Source: an uncultured Roseiflexus sp. (lineage in GTDB: Bacteria > Chloroflexota > Chloroflexia > Chloroflexales > Roseiflexaceae). Taken from it: 52,641 nucleotides of DNA. Positions 33,716-42,962 of this stretch are shown here, piece by piece. Each line of letters begins with the position of its first letter. The first letter of the stretch is position 1. Location of the stretch: NCBI GenBank assembly GCA_937935075.1, contig CALGYB010000099.1, forward strand, positions 1-52,641, written 5' to 3'. Under the pieces are notes generated by a model. That model was not told where the DNA came from. It made no database searches and saw nothing but the letters and a program-made list of their open reading frames with translations. The translations under genes were made by a program, and so were the position numbers.

Positions 33716-35038
33716 ATGAATATTGTTCTGCCGGTCCATCATTTTCTGCCGCGCTACACTGCCGGCGCCGAGTTGTATACTTATCGCCTGGCGCGCTGGC
33801 TGCACCGCTACGGGCACACAGTGGAAGTCGTCGCCGTCGAGTCGGTCGAGCATGAGAATCCTGGTACACTTGCTGTGACATCAGACACGTTCGACGGCAT
33901 TCCGGTTCACCGATTGCATTTCAACCGGGAAGCGGGAGCGCGCAGTTGGGAATACGACAACCCCTTGATCGGCGAATGGTTTACGCGCTACCTCGAACAG
34001 ACGCGCCCTGATCTGGTTCATTTTCAGGCAGGGTATCTGATGGGTGTTGCGCCGCTGCGCGCCGCTGTCGCTGCTGGTGTGCCGACGGTGCTGACGCTGC
34101 ACGATTACTGGTTCATCTGTCCGCGCTGGACTCTGCTGCGCGGCGATGGCGCGCTGTGCCGCGCTGTTCCTGATGATCCCGCCGAATGCGCCTGGTGTCT
34201 GCATCTTGATCGGCGTCGCTTCCGCCTGCCGGAGCGGGCGACCGGCGGCATGTTTGGGAACATGTTGCGACGCGCCGGCTTCGATCCGGGACGTGAGTAC
34301 ATTGCAGCGCGTCGCGAAGCGCTGCTCCGCGTACTAGCGTTGCCGGATGAAGTCATTGCTCCTTCGCATTTCCTGGCGGATCAGGTGCGCGCTTACGCGC
34401 CGCCAGATCGCCTGCACGTCTTGCGTCTTGGTCTCGACCTGGCGCCATTTTCCGGCATTCAGCGTCACGGTGAGCGTGACGCGCTGCGGCTTGGTTTTAT
34501 TGGGCAGATCGCGCCGCACAAAGGAGTCCATCTGCTCATCGCTGCGTTTCGGCAGTTACAGGCGCGCTCCAAACGTATCGAGTTGCACATCTACGGCGGA
34601 CTGACTGCAAACCCGGCGTATGTCACCCGGCTGCGCCGTATGGCGGGGAAGGACTCGCGCATCCATTTCCACGGAAGAATTGAAAACACTGCTGTTCCAG
34701 CAACTCTTGCCGGGTTTGATGTAGCGGTAGTTCCATCGATATGGTACGAAAACTCGCCACTGGCGATTCTAGAAGCGCACGCGGCGGGAACGCCGGTGGT
34801 GACTGCCGACATTGGCGGTATGGCGGAGTTGGTGCGCGATAGCGTCGATGGTCTGCACTTTCGTTTCAACGACGCCACCGACCTGGCGCGCGTCTTGCAG
34901 CGCCTGATCAATGAACCTGATCTGCTGCCGCGGCTGCGATCCGGCATTCAGAAGCCGCGTAGCATCGAGGATGAGATGGTTCAAATCCTTGAGATTTACA
35001 ATGAAGCCATCGCTCGACATGCTGCTCATAGACTTTGA
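33716..35038 (+). CDS. GT4-family glycosyltransferase
   Basis: A 440-residue GT-B enzyme. The N-terminal domain begins MNIVLPVHHFLPRYTAGAEL, a glycine-containing loop typical of GT4 enzymes, with TVLTLHDYWFICPRW further on and a Cys pair in ECAWCLHL common to a GT4 subgroup. The C-terminal domain contains LGFIGQIAPHKGVHLLIAA and the donor motif PSIWYENSPLAILEAHAAGT. It begins 16 bases after the flippase stop, with CTGGAG before the ATG. It probably adds one sugar of the repeat unit. Confidence 0.86.
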   Translation: MNIVLPVHHFLPRYTAGAELYTYRLARWLHRYGHTVEVVAVESVEHENPGTLAVTSDTFDGIPVHRLHFNREAGARSWEYDNPLIGEWFTRYLEQTRPDLVHFQAGYLMGVAPLRAAVAAGVPTVLTLHDYWFICPRWTLLRGDGALCRAVPDDPAECAWCLHLDRRRFRLPERATGGMFGNMLRRAGFDPGREYIAARREALLRVLALPDEVIAPSHFLADQVRAYAPPDRLHVLRLGLDLAPFSGIQRHGERDALRLGFIGQIAPHKGVHLLIAAFRQLQARSKRIELHIYGGLTANPAYVTRLRRMAGKDSRIHFHGRIENTAVPATLAGFDVAVVPSIWYENSPLAILEAHAAGTPVVTADIGGMAELVRDSVDGLHFRFNDATDLARVLQRLINEPDLLPRLRSGIQKPRSIEDEMVQILEIYNEAIARHAAHRL

Positions 35039-35204
35039 AACATGCGCGCGGTCTGCATTGTAACCTGCCTGCGCGGGCTGGACCGGGCTATAGCGGATTA
35101 TTTTCGCCAAAAATGTTGACGCAAGGGTGTGAAGTCGCAAAGGCGGGTAGGGTTGATGGCAAGCATTTGCCTCTTCGCGTCGATTTTGCGGTAGGAATGA
35201 TGAG

Positions 35205-36107
35205 ATGTCTCCTCGCGTCCTGATCCTCATCCTCTGCTACAACGGCGTCGCCGACACGCTGGCATGCCTGGAGTCGTTGCAGCGCGTCGAGTATCCGTCG
35301 TTCGATATTCTGGCGCTCGATAATGCCTCGAGCGATGGCACGCCGGAGGCGGTGCGCGCGCGGTTTCCGCAGGTCACGGTTATCGAGAACGGCGCCAACC
35401 TCGGTTTTGCCGCCGGCAATAATGTCGGGCTGCGCTATGCGCTGCGCCACGGGTACGACTATGCCCTGCTGCTCAACAACGATACCGAAGTCGCGCCGGA
35501 TTTCCTGACGCGCCTGGTCGAGGTCGCCGAGTCGGATCCGACGGTTGGCGCCGTGGGACCGACGATCACCTACTACGAACGTCCCGACCTGATCTGGTCG
35601 GCTGGCGGGATGATCGACTGGAAGCGCGGCATCGCTGTCATGCGCACGAATGAAGTCGATATCGGGCAGTACCGTGAGCCAGCCGAGGTTGATTTCGTGA
35701 CCGGATGCGCGCTGCTGGTCAAGCGCGCGGCGCTGGAGCGCGCCGGGTTGCTCGATGAGCGGTTCTTCATGTATTTTGAGGAAACCGAATGGTGCGTGCG
35801 CATCCGGCGCGCCGGGTTCCGCATTCTGCATGTACCGCAATCGCGCGTCCTGCACAAGATTCCGCTCAATGCGCGCTTCGACAAGGAGTATCTGGCGTAC
35901 TACATGACCCGCAATCGCCTCCTTTTCTTGCGCGCGACCGGAGCGCCGCTCCGCACCTGGCTCGATGTTCTCTTCCGGCAGGACCTGCGCACCTACCTCA
36001 GTCTTGTACTTCGCCCGAAATGGCGCAACCGGTCGGGACGCACCGGGATGCGGCGTGCCTGGATCGACTTCTGGTGCGGACGGTTCGGCAGGTGGGAGAT
36101 GACGTGA
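35205..36107 (+). CDS. GT2-family (rhamnosyltransferase-like) glycosyltransferase
   Basis: A 300-residue GT-A enzyme: ILILCYNGVADTLACLESL, DILALDNASSDGTPEAV, NLGFAAGNNVGLRYAL, LLLNNDTEVAPDFL (the NND metal motif), VTGCALLVKRAALERAGLLD and FFMYFEETEWCVRIRRAGF follow the order of RfbN/WbbL-type rhamnosyltransferases. It ends with a basic tail. The 166-base gap before it holds a 'cctgcgcgggctggaccgggc' fragment related to the repeat near 22.37 kb. It is paralogous to the gene at 40648. Confidence 0.87.
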   Translation: MSPRVLILILCYNGVADTLACLESLQRVEYPSFDILALDNASSDGTPEAVRARFPQVTVIENGANLGFAAGNNVGLRYALRHGYDYALLLNNDTEVAPDFLTRLVEVAESDPTVGAVGPTITYYERPDLIWSAGGMIDWKRGIAVMRTNEVDIGQYREPAEVDFVTGCALLVKRAALERAGLLDERFFMYFEETEWCVRIRRAGFRILHVPQSRVLHKIPLNARFDKEYLAYYMTRNRLLFLRATGAPLRTWLDVLFRQDLRTYLSLVLRPKWRNRSGRTGMRRAWIDFWCGRFGRWEMT

Positions 36108-36685
36108 GATTAACAACATTTCATTCAGGCGAGAGGGGCGAGGCGAGAGGGGCGAGGGGCGAGGCGAGAGGGGCGAGGGGCGAGGCGAGAGGGGTTGCGG
36201 GTGGTCGTTGAATGCGACGGCGCCAACGTTGCGCCGCAACGTCTTGAAACGTTATACGTAGGGGCGCCTTGTGGGCGCCCGTGGGGTCGCGGCAAGGCGT
36301 CGGGGCGCCTTGTGGGCGCCCTTTGTAGAGTGTAAACAGTCACCTCAGTAGCCCCATGATTCAGAAGAACAGGTGCGCAGGTGAAAGGCGCACATATGAC
36401 CCTCTCTGCATCCTCTGCGGCTCTGTGGTTCCAACCAGCAGGCGCACACGTGGCAGATGTGCGAGCGAATGGTGCATGTGTTGCTCCTCTCCGTGCCCTC
36501 TGTGGCTCTGCGGTTCAGAAGAACAGGCGTGACCGGAGCGGTAAGATCCACCTGATCTCACAATGACAATATCGTCAATCACTCCCCCTCCCCATTTAGA
36601 GCGCCGTCACCGCTGCGTGCTATAGTCTTTTCAGGCTTGCCTGTCAGCGATACAGGCGTGGCATCCGTGGAAGGAGAGCGCGGTT
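36108..36685. repeat. Spacer composed of four dispersed repeat types
   Basis: From left to right: a 15-bp 'gcgaggcgagagggg' array (36128-36195); an 'aacgttgcgccgcaacg' element; two copies of GGGGCGCCTTGTGGGCGCCC (about 36261 and 36303); and two diverged copies of a 'ccctctgtggctctgcggttc' tract with 'cagaagaacagg' (about 36360-36440 and 36480-36535). Frames that cross it are low-complexity. A CCTGT/ACAGG hairpin at 36640-36656 follows the promoter. Confidence 0.75.
36618..36626 (+). promoter_or_regulatory. Extended -10 promoter for the adaptor lipoprotein gene
   Basis: TGCTATAGT is a good extended -10. It lies 60 bases before the ATG at 36686, giving a leader of about 53 bases that contains a CCTGT-ACAGG hairpin. 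No clear -35 is visible. Confidence 0.4.
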
Positions 36686-38227
36686 ATGCGGAAGATTATT
36701 GCTGGCATTACCCTGATCGGGAGCATCATCCTCTCTGCCTGTGGGTCGATTGCATCGGCGCCCCCCACCCCTGAAACGTGGACGCCGCCTCCGGCGACGG
36801 CGACTCCTGCACCCACCACAATCCCGACGCCGACACGTGCGCCGTGGACGACGTATACTGTCCAGCGCGGCACAATCGAGCGTAGCGTCGAATTGCAGGG
36901 ACGGGTCGCTGCTGTCGGTGAACGCGAACTCTCCTTTGCGGTCGATGGGGTGGTCAAAGCGGTCTATGTGACGCCCAACACCGAAATCACCAAAGGTCAG
37001 GTGCTGGCGGAGCTGGACCCTGGCGAACTGGGTGATCGTCTGACGCAGGCGAAGCAGCAGTACGCGCAGGTGCGGCGGCAACTCGAGCGCGCGCTTGGCG
37101 AGTTGCGCTTCCCGCTGCGGCGCGCCGAGATCGATCTGGAAGCGGCGCGCGCCACGCTGGCACAATTGCTCACTCCTCCCGATCCTGCCAGAGTTGCGGC
37201 GGCGCGCGCAGCAGTTCAGCAGGCAGAGGCAGCCCGTGACCGGGCGCGCAATGATGCGTCCGCAGTAAAGACCCGCGCAGAACTTGCGCTACAACAGGCG
37301 CAGAAGCGTCTGATCGCTGCGCAGTCGGAGTTCAGCGCCGCTTCATATGCCGCAGAACAGGATAAAACCAACAACAGCGCACAGGAGCGTCTCGCCCGCG
37401 CCGGCGATGCGCTGCGCGCAGCCGAAGAAGAAGTCGCACGTCTTCAGATCGAGTACGACACCGCGCGCAACAACGAGATTGCCGCCGTCCAGGCTGCGGA
37501 AGCCCAGGTTGCTATCGCACAGGCGGCGCTCGACGAACTGCTCAGAGGTCCTGATCCGCTGAGAGTAGCGGAAGCGCGGCGCAATGTTGCGCTGGCAGAA
37601 CTGGCTGTCGAACAGGCGCGCAGCGCCATTCAGGTCGATCCAACACTCGAACGGGCAGCCGAGGAAGCAAAGAAAGGCGTGGAGGACATCCAGCGCCAGA
37701 TTGAGGCGCTCAAACTGGTCGCCGGGTTCAACGGGCAAATCCTGGCGGTCAACATCGCCCCTGGCTCTGTCATTCGCGCCGGAGAACTGGCATTCATTGC
37801 GCTGGACCCATCGGTCGCCGCCGATGCTCTGGAGGTGCTGGTGATGAGCGGTTCAGCCCCGCTGGTTGTGGGGCAGCCGGTGTCGATCACGTTTGCGCGC
37901 TACCCTGGCGCAACCTATCAGGGAACGGTGACCGGCATCCCCGGTAGCGGGGCGAATGGCGCTCTGAGCGGCTATCACATCGCCTATGAGCCGACCGATC
38001 TGAACGTGGTCTCCGGTGATGCGGCAGTCGTGACCGCCGTGCTGGCGCGGCGAGAAAACGTGCTGTGGCTGCCGCCAAAAGCCATTCGCGCCGACTCGCG
38101 CAGTTATGTGCTGGTGCAGCGCGGCGATCGACCTGAACGAGTGGATATCGAGACAGGGTTGACAACTCCAGACCGGGTGGAAATTCTCAGCGGTCTGAAT
38201 GAAGGCGACGTTGTCATCGGACAGTAG
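36686..38227 (+). CDS. HlyD/RND-type periplasmic adaptor lipoprotein
   Basis: A 513-residue protein with a lipobox signal MRKIIAGITLIGSIILSAC (Cys19) and a Pro/Thr linker. The first lipoyl half is VELQGRVAAVGERELSFAVD..VKAVYV. A very long coiled coil follows (about 110-350, Ala/Gln/Arg-rich), then the second lipoyl half FNGQILAVNIAPGSVIRAGE and a beta-barrel/MP domain that ends GLTTPDRVEILSGLNEGDVV. Such adaptors bridge an inner-membrane pump to the outside. Here no ABC or RND pump gene follows: the next gene is a GT4 enzyme seven bases after AGGAG. A role in polymer export is inference. Confidence 0.85.
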   Translation: MRKIIAGITLIGSIILSACGSIASAPPTPETWTPPPATATPAPTTIPTPTRAPWTTYTVQRGTIERSVELQGRVAAVGERELSFAVDGVVKAVYVTPNTEITKGQVLAELDPGELGDRLTQAKQQYAQVRRQLERALGELRFPLRRAEIDLEAARATLAQLLTPPDPARVAAARAAVQQAEAARDRARNDASAVKTRAELALQQAQKRLIAAQSEFSAASYAAEQDKTNNSAQERLARAGDALRAAEEEVARLQIEYDTARNNEIAAVQAAEAQVAIAQAALDELLRGPDPLRVAEARRNVALAELAVEQARSAIQVDPTLERAAEEAKKGVEDIQRQIEALKLVAGFNGQILAVNIAPGSVIRAGELAFIALDPSVAADALEVLVMSGSAPLVVGQPVSITFARYPGATYQGTVTGIPGSGANGALSGYHIAYEPTDLNVVSGDAAVVTAVLARRENVLWLPPKAIRADSRSYVLVQRGDRPERVDIETGLTTPDRVEILSGLNEGDVVIGQ

Positions 38228-38236
38228 GAGCCAACC

Positions 38237-39409
38237 ATGAGGATCGGCATCGACGTGCGCTATCTCTCCCACGGACTGGTGGGCGGGGTCCATACCTATA
38301 TCAAACACTTCGTTGCAGAACTGTGCATGATCGCTGCCGATCACCACGTCTTCCTGTATGCAGACGCCAAACGTCCGTTTGAATTGACTGATTTGCCGTC
38401 AAACGTCACACTGCGATTGCTGCCGTACTGCGGTCCGCATTCCAGCGTCTACCTGGACTATGTTGGGTTGCGGCGCGCCATGGCGCGCGACCGTCTCGAT
38501 GTGGCGCACTACCCGGCGAACTACGGATTTCGCGTCCCCGGCGCGCGCACCATTGTGACTCTCCACGATGCGCTGACCATTATGCCGCTGCGCGAGACGC
38601 TTTTCAGTTCCGGTTCCCGGCGCACGCTGCGTTCAATGGCGATGACCGTCTACCTGTACATCGGGTCGCGGTTAATGCTGCGCGATGCCGATCTGCTGCT
38701 GACCGTTTCGCAGCATGCCAGGCAGGATATTCTGCGCTACTGTCGTTTCGATCCACAGCGGATCATCCCCATCCCGCACGCACCGACGCCGGATATGCGA
38801 CGGATTGAGGATCGTACAACGCTCGACGCTGTGCGTCAGCGCCACGGGATCGCAGGACGTTTTGTGCTGGCCGACGCGCTGAAGAACCCCGGCGTGCTGG
38901 TGCGCGCCTGGCGGCGACTGCCGCACTCAGTGCGCGAGAGTCACCGGATCGTCTTCTTCTCACGCCATCCAACGCCGCTGCCGGTGGTGTTCGAGGCGGT
39001 CGAACGCGACCATGCGCTGCTGCTGATCAACCCGCCGCGCGCCGATCTGGTTGCGCTGTACAGTATGGCGGACGTCTTCGTGTTCCCGTCCTGGTTCGAG
39101 GGGTTTGGCATCCCGGTGCTTGAAGCGATGATCTGCGGCGCGCCGGTCATCGTCTCGGATCGCGGTCCGTTGCCGGAAGTCGCCGGTGGCGCGGCGCTGG
39201 TGATGGACGCCGAGGATGACGCCACGCTTGCCCGCTATCTGGAAAGGGTGCTGACCGATCCATCAGAAGCGGCGCAATTGCGCGAACGTGGGCTGGCGCA
39301 CGCGGCGCAGTTCAGCTGGCGCAAGACCGCGCAGCGGATCCTGGAGAGTTACGAGCAGGCGGCGCAGATGACGTATTGCGCATCTGCTGCGGTAAAAGCG
39401 AGTCGCTGA
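38237..39409 (+). CDS. GT4-family glycosyltransferase
   Basis: A 390-residue GT-B enzyme. It starts MRIGIDVRYLSHGLVGGVHTYI, with the GG loop of mannosyltransferase-like GT4 enzymes, has TIVTLHDALTIMPLRET, and carries the donor motif FVFPSWFEGFGIPVLEAMIC and PVIVSDRGPLPEVAGGAA. AGGAG lies six bases before the ATG and the gene follows the adaptor gene by nine bases. It closely resembles the gene at 41543, which suggests a duplication. The N-terminal segment after residue 120 is unusually rich in hydrophobic residues (AMTVYLYIGSRLML). Confidence 0.87.
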   Translation: MRIGIDVRYLSHGLVGGVHTYIKHFVAELCMIAADHHVFLYADAKRPFELTDLPSNVTLRLLPYCGPHSSVYLDYVGLRRAMARDRLDVAHYPANYGFRVPGARTIVTLHDALTIMPLRETLFSSGSRRTLRSMAMTVYLYIGSRLMLRDADLLLTVSQHARQDILRYCRFDPQRIIPIPHAPTPDMRRIEDRTTLDAVRQRHGIAGRFVLADALKNPGVLVRAWRRLPHSVRESHRIVFFSRHPTPLPVVFEAVERDHALLLINPPRADLVALYSMADVFVFPSWFEGFGIPVLEAMICGAPVIVSDRGPLPEVAGGAALVMDAEDDATLARYLERVLTDPSEAAQLRERGLAHAAQFSWRKTAQRILESYEQAAQMTYCASAAVKASR

Positions 39410-39419
39410 GGTGACGACA

Positions 39420-40646
39420 ATGCGCATCCTGGCACTCACATCCTGGTGGCCCGAGCCGGCGGATAATGGCATCAAATTGCGGATTCGCCATCTGCTGCGC
39501 GCACTTGCGCGCAACCATGAAATCCATCTCATCGCGCTCGTCCATGACGGCATCGGCGCTACTCAACGCCAGGAAATCGATCAAATATGCGCATCGGCAA
39601 TGGCGCTATCGGCGCCGCAGGTGAACCCACGTCATCGAGATGTCGTTGCCAGTTTGTGGCGTGTCCAACCGGCATCGGTGCGTGTTCGATGGAGTCCGCA
39701 GTTTAGCGCCCTGGTGAAAGAACGAACAGCAATGCTAAAGCCGGACGTCGTTCTGTCAATCGAACTGGCGACCGCTGTCTATGCATCCTCTATTCCTGGC
39801 GTAGTGCGCGTCCTTGATGACCCGGAGCTGGTTGGACTGTCTGCCTGGCATCGAGCGCCTTCCCCAAGCGGGAAGCTGCGCGCATGGTTGACGTGGTACA
39901 AGCAATGCGCATATGTTCGTTATCTCTTGCGCTCTTTTGATGCCTGTAGTGTCGTCTCGGAAGCAGAGCTGAGGTTGGTGCGTCGTCTGGCGTCTGCACA
40001 CACCCTCCTGGCATTGATACCGAACGGCGCCGACGTCGGCGAAGATCGCAGCAATTGGAGCGCGCCACAACCGGACACGCTTATCTATCCGGGTTCACTC
40101 ACCTACAGCGCTAATCTAGACGCAATGCACTACTTTCTGCGAGACATCTTTCCGCGGATACGTCATGAACGACCAGGTGTTCGGCTGCGTATCACCGGAC
40201 GCGCCGGGCCGGAACACCTCGCTGCATTCCCATCGCTCGAAGGCGTGGATGTGGTAGGGTTTGTTCCTGATGTGCGCGCCGAAGTTGCGCGCTCGTGGTG
40301 TGAGGTCGTGCCATTGCGTGAAGGCAGCGGCACCCGCCTTAAGGTGCTGGAAGCGCTGGCGCTTGGCACGCCGGTAGTTTCGACCTCAAAGGGGATCGAG
40401 GGATTGGCGCTTGAACATGACCGCCACGTGCTGGTTGCCGATACTCCAGAGTCGTTTGCTACGGCGACGCTGCGGCTGCTGGAGCAACCAGAGTTGCGCA
40501 CACGTCTGGCGATTGAGGGCCGCCGCCGCGTTGCGGATATGTACGACTGGCGCGTTATTGGCGAGCGGATGAACGACCTGATCCATGAGGTTGCAAAGCG
40601 CCGCCGGGTCGTTGCACCAGGACTCGAACACATCAGGAACGCCTGA
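39420..40646 (+). CDS. GT4-family glycosyltransferase, exosortase-associated-like subgroup
   Basis: A 408-residue enzyme. The N-terminus MRILALTSWWPEPADNGIKL and the C-terminal pattern VPLREGSGTRLKVLEALALG and TPVVSTSKGIEGL resemble the glycosyltransferase group found beside PEP-CTERM/exosortase EPS loci. That is a recognition from motif style, not a search. The ATG at 39420 is preferred to the GTG at 39411 because GAGGTGA forms its ribosome-binding site. It starts 10 bases after the previous stop and ends one base before the next ATG, so it is in the same operon. Confidence 0.85.
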   Translation: MRILALTSWWPEPADNGIKLRIRHLLRALARNHEIHLIALVHDGIGATQRQEIDQICASAMALSAPQVNPRHRDVVASLWRVQPASVRVRWSPQFSALVKERTAMLKPDVVLSIELATAVYASSIPGVVRVLDDPELVGLSAWHRAPSPSGKLRAWLTWYKQCAYVRYLLRSFDACSVVSEAELRLVRRLASAHTLLALIPNGADVGEDRSNWSAPQPDTLIYPGSLTYSANLDAMHYFLRDIFPRIRHERPGVRLRITGRAGPEHLAAFPSLEGVDVVGFVPDVRAEVARSWCEVVPLREGSGTRLKVLEALALGTPVVSTSKGIEGLALEHDRHVLVADTPESFATATLRLLEQPELRTRLAIEGRRRVADMYDWRVIGERMNDLIHEVAKRRRVVAPGLEHIRNA

Positions 40647-40647
40647 T

Positions 40648-41529
40648 ATGAACACAATGTCGATTATTATCGTCAACTGGAATACGCGTGCCATTCTGCT
40701 CGATTGCCTCGACTCAATCGCTGCACATCCGCCTTCGCGGTCTTACGATGTCTGGGTGGTTGACAACGCTTCAAGTGATGGCAGTGTTGCTGCGGTGCGT
40801 GAGCGCTATCCGTATGTTCAGGTCATTGAAAACGCAGAGAATCGGGGGTTTGCGGCAGCGAATAATCAGGCTATAGAGGCTTCGCGGGGCGATTATGTTC
40901 TGCTGCTCAACAGCGACACCATTGTTCACGCGCAGGCGCTCGAGCATATGGCCCGATTTCTGGATGTCCATCATCGGGTTGGCGTCGTCGGCGCCTGCTT
41001 GCTCAATGCTGATGGCACACTTCAACCTTCATGGTCCGCCTTTCCGTCGTTCTGGTCGGAACTGCTAGGGCGCAATATTCGGTCACGCAGACCGTATTGC
41101 ACCCGTGATGGAAGTGCAGCGTACTCGGTTGACTGGGTCGGCGGCGCCGCGCTGATGATCCGTCGTGAGGTCATCGAACAGATTGGCGTTCTTGACGAGG
41201 GATACTTCATGTATTCTGAGGAGACCGACTGGTGTTTCAGAGTGCGCAGAGCCGGTTGGGAGATCTGCTATCTGCCGAAAGCGACCATCGTGCATCTTGG
41301 CGGGCAGAGTAGCAAAAAGGCAAGTGCGCGTATGAAGGCGGAGCTCTACCGCAGCAAGATACGCTTCTACACCAAGCATTATGGTCGGCGTCAGGCGTAT
41401 GTTTTGAGCCTGACGTTGCGTCTTGTACTGCACGGAAAGGCATTGGTCGAGAAGATAAGCGGACGAGCCGAGGCATATCACGATCTTCGTCTTCTCACCC
41501 GGGCGTTGAGCGTCCCACACCTGCACTGA
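40648..41529 (+). CDS. GT2-family (rhamnosyltransferase-like) glycosyltransferase
   Basis: A 293-residue GT-A enzyme: SIIIVNWNTRAILLDCLDSI, WVVDNASSDGSVAAV, NRGFAAANNQAIEAS, LLLNSDTIVHAQAL, VGGAALMIRREVIEQIG and FMYSEETDWCFRVRRAGW. It is paralogous to the gene at 35205. A C-terminal segment of basic residues and an amphipathic stretch (LSLTLRLVLHGKALVEKI) could tether it to the membrane. The frame upstream of 40648 belongs to the preceding gene, and the ATG falls one base after its TGA stop. Confidence 0.87.
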   Translation: MNTMSIIIVNWNTRAILLDCLDSIAAHPPSRSYDVWVVDNASSDGSVAAVRERYPYVQVIENAENRGFAAANNQAIEASRGDYVLLLNSDTIVHAQALEHMARFLDVHHRVGVVGACLLNADGTLQPSWSAFPSFWSELLGRNIRSRRPYCTRDGSAAYSVDWVGGAALMIRREVIEQIGVLDEGYFMYSEETDWCFRVRRAGWEICYLPKATIVHLGGQSSKKASARMKAELYRSKIRFYTKHYGRRQAYVLSLTLRLVLHGKALVEKISGRAEAYHDLRLLTRALSVPHLH

Positions 41530-41542
41530 AGGGATAACGGTT

Positions 41543-42727
41543 ATGAGGATCGGAATAGATGCGCGTTTTCTGACCCATCCGCAGCCAGGCGGTTTCAAGA
41601 CATACACCGAGCAGTTGATTCGCGCATTGCTGGAAGTCGATCCCGACAATGAGTATATCCTGTATGTTGATCGTCCGCCTATCGCAGAGATGATCACACC
41701 ACTGGCGCCTAATGCAACCGTGCGGGTCGTGCCAGGAACGGCGCCGTTCATCGGCATGCCCTGGCGTGAGCAAATCGGTCTGGCGATGCAAGCCAGACGC
41801 GACCGGATCGACGTGCTCCACGCACTCTGCCTGACAGCGCCAGTGAATGCGCCCTGCCCGCTGGTTGTGACAATTCACGACACGATCTGGATGTTTCCCC
41901 ATCGTTTCACCCGGCAGCAGCAACGAGTCAGACGATCCCTGATGGATCTGTATTACCGGTATGTACCCAAGATGGCAGCCAGACGGGCACGTGCTGTCAT
42001 CACTGTGTCTTGCGATGCGCGCGCAGCGATTGTGCAGCATCTTGGCATTCCTGCACATCGCGTGTTTGTCACCTATGAAGCGGCAGCGCCTGGCTACCGC
42101 TTCATTGATCGATCAGTTGCAATCGATGCTGTGCGACAACGTTTTGGTCTGAGCGAAGGTTTTATTCTGGCGCTTGGCTCCGCCGACCCGCGGAAGAACA
42201 TCTCAACGCTACTGCACGCTTATGCGCTTCTGCCGGAACGATTACGGACGAAACATGATCTGGTTATTGTCTGGACACATTCGTTACTGGCGGGGTCGAT
42301 TCTGGAGGAAGCGCGCGTGCATGCCATCGAAGAGCGCTTACGATTCCTGCAACATGTCTCAAACGAAGACCTGGTCAACCTCTACAATGCGGCTGGATTA
42401 TTCGTTTTTCCGTCGCGGTACGAAGGGTTTGGTCTGCCGATCCTGGAGGCAATGGCGTGTGGCGTACCGGTGGTGGCCGCGAACAATTCGTCAATTCCTG
42501 AAGTTGCCGGCGATGCAGCGCTGCTAATCGACGCTGAAAGTCCGTCGAGCATTGCTCAGGCAATGGAACGAGTGCTCAACGATGCGGCGCTGCGTGATGC
42601 ATTGATGGCGCGCGGCTTGCAACGCGCGGCAAGTTTCTCCTGGCAGCGTTGCGCTCGTGAGACGGTTGCCGTGTATCAGCAGTGCTCTGCCGGTCGGAAG
42701 AGGGTCAGCGCCTTCCATGTCGCCTGA
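41543..42727 (+). CDS. GT4-family glycosyltransferase
   Basis: A 394-residue GT-B enzyme: [61 protein letters not shown] and the donor motif [20 protein letters not shown] with [23 protein letters not shown] precedes the ATG. It shares start and end motifs with the gene at 38237. Base usage is slightly less GC-rich than the flanking genes, more so toward the following gene. Confidence 0.87.
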   Translation: MRIGIDARFLTHPQPGGFKTYTEQLIRALLEVDPDNEYILYVDRPPIAEMITPLAPNATVRVVPGTAPFIGMPWREQIGLAMQARRDRIDVLHALCLTAPVNAPCPLVVTIHDTIWMFPHRFTRQQQRVRRSLMDLYYRYVPKMAARRARAVITVSCDARAAIVQHLGIPAHRVFVTYEAAAPGYRFIDRSVAIDAVRQRFGLSEGFILALGSADPRKNISTLLHAYALLPERLRTKHDLVIVWTHSLLAGSILEEARVHAIEERLRFLQHVSNEDLVNLYNAAGLFVFPSRYEGFGLPILEAMACGVPVVAANNSSIPEVAGDAALLIDAESPSSIAQAMERVLNDAALRDALMARGLQRAASFSWQRCARETVAVYQQCSAGRKRVSAFHVA

Positions 42728-42962
42728 CAGTGTCAGGATTGGGCCTCTTTCGTTGTCAGGCGCTCTAACGGGCAATCATACGATGTGAAACATGGGACGT
42801 TGCGCCTATCGGAATAATCAGGCGTTGTCATCGCTGCGCGAGGCGTATCAGGCGGCAGGATTGCCTCGCAGCGCTTGCGCCACGCATAGTCCAGCAGTGG
42901 CGACTCATTCAGAATAATATCCGGCTATTATTCGGATAGGACCTTATTTTCTGTGAACCGAT
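42728..42962. other. Spacer with a TATCCG/CGGATA hairpin
   Basis: No gene is seen. A perfect 6-base inverted repeat (TATCCG 42918-42923, CGGATA 42933-42938) with an AT-rich loop lies 25 bases before the ATG of the ligase gene, in the region where a promoter would be expected. Confidence 0.35.
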
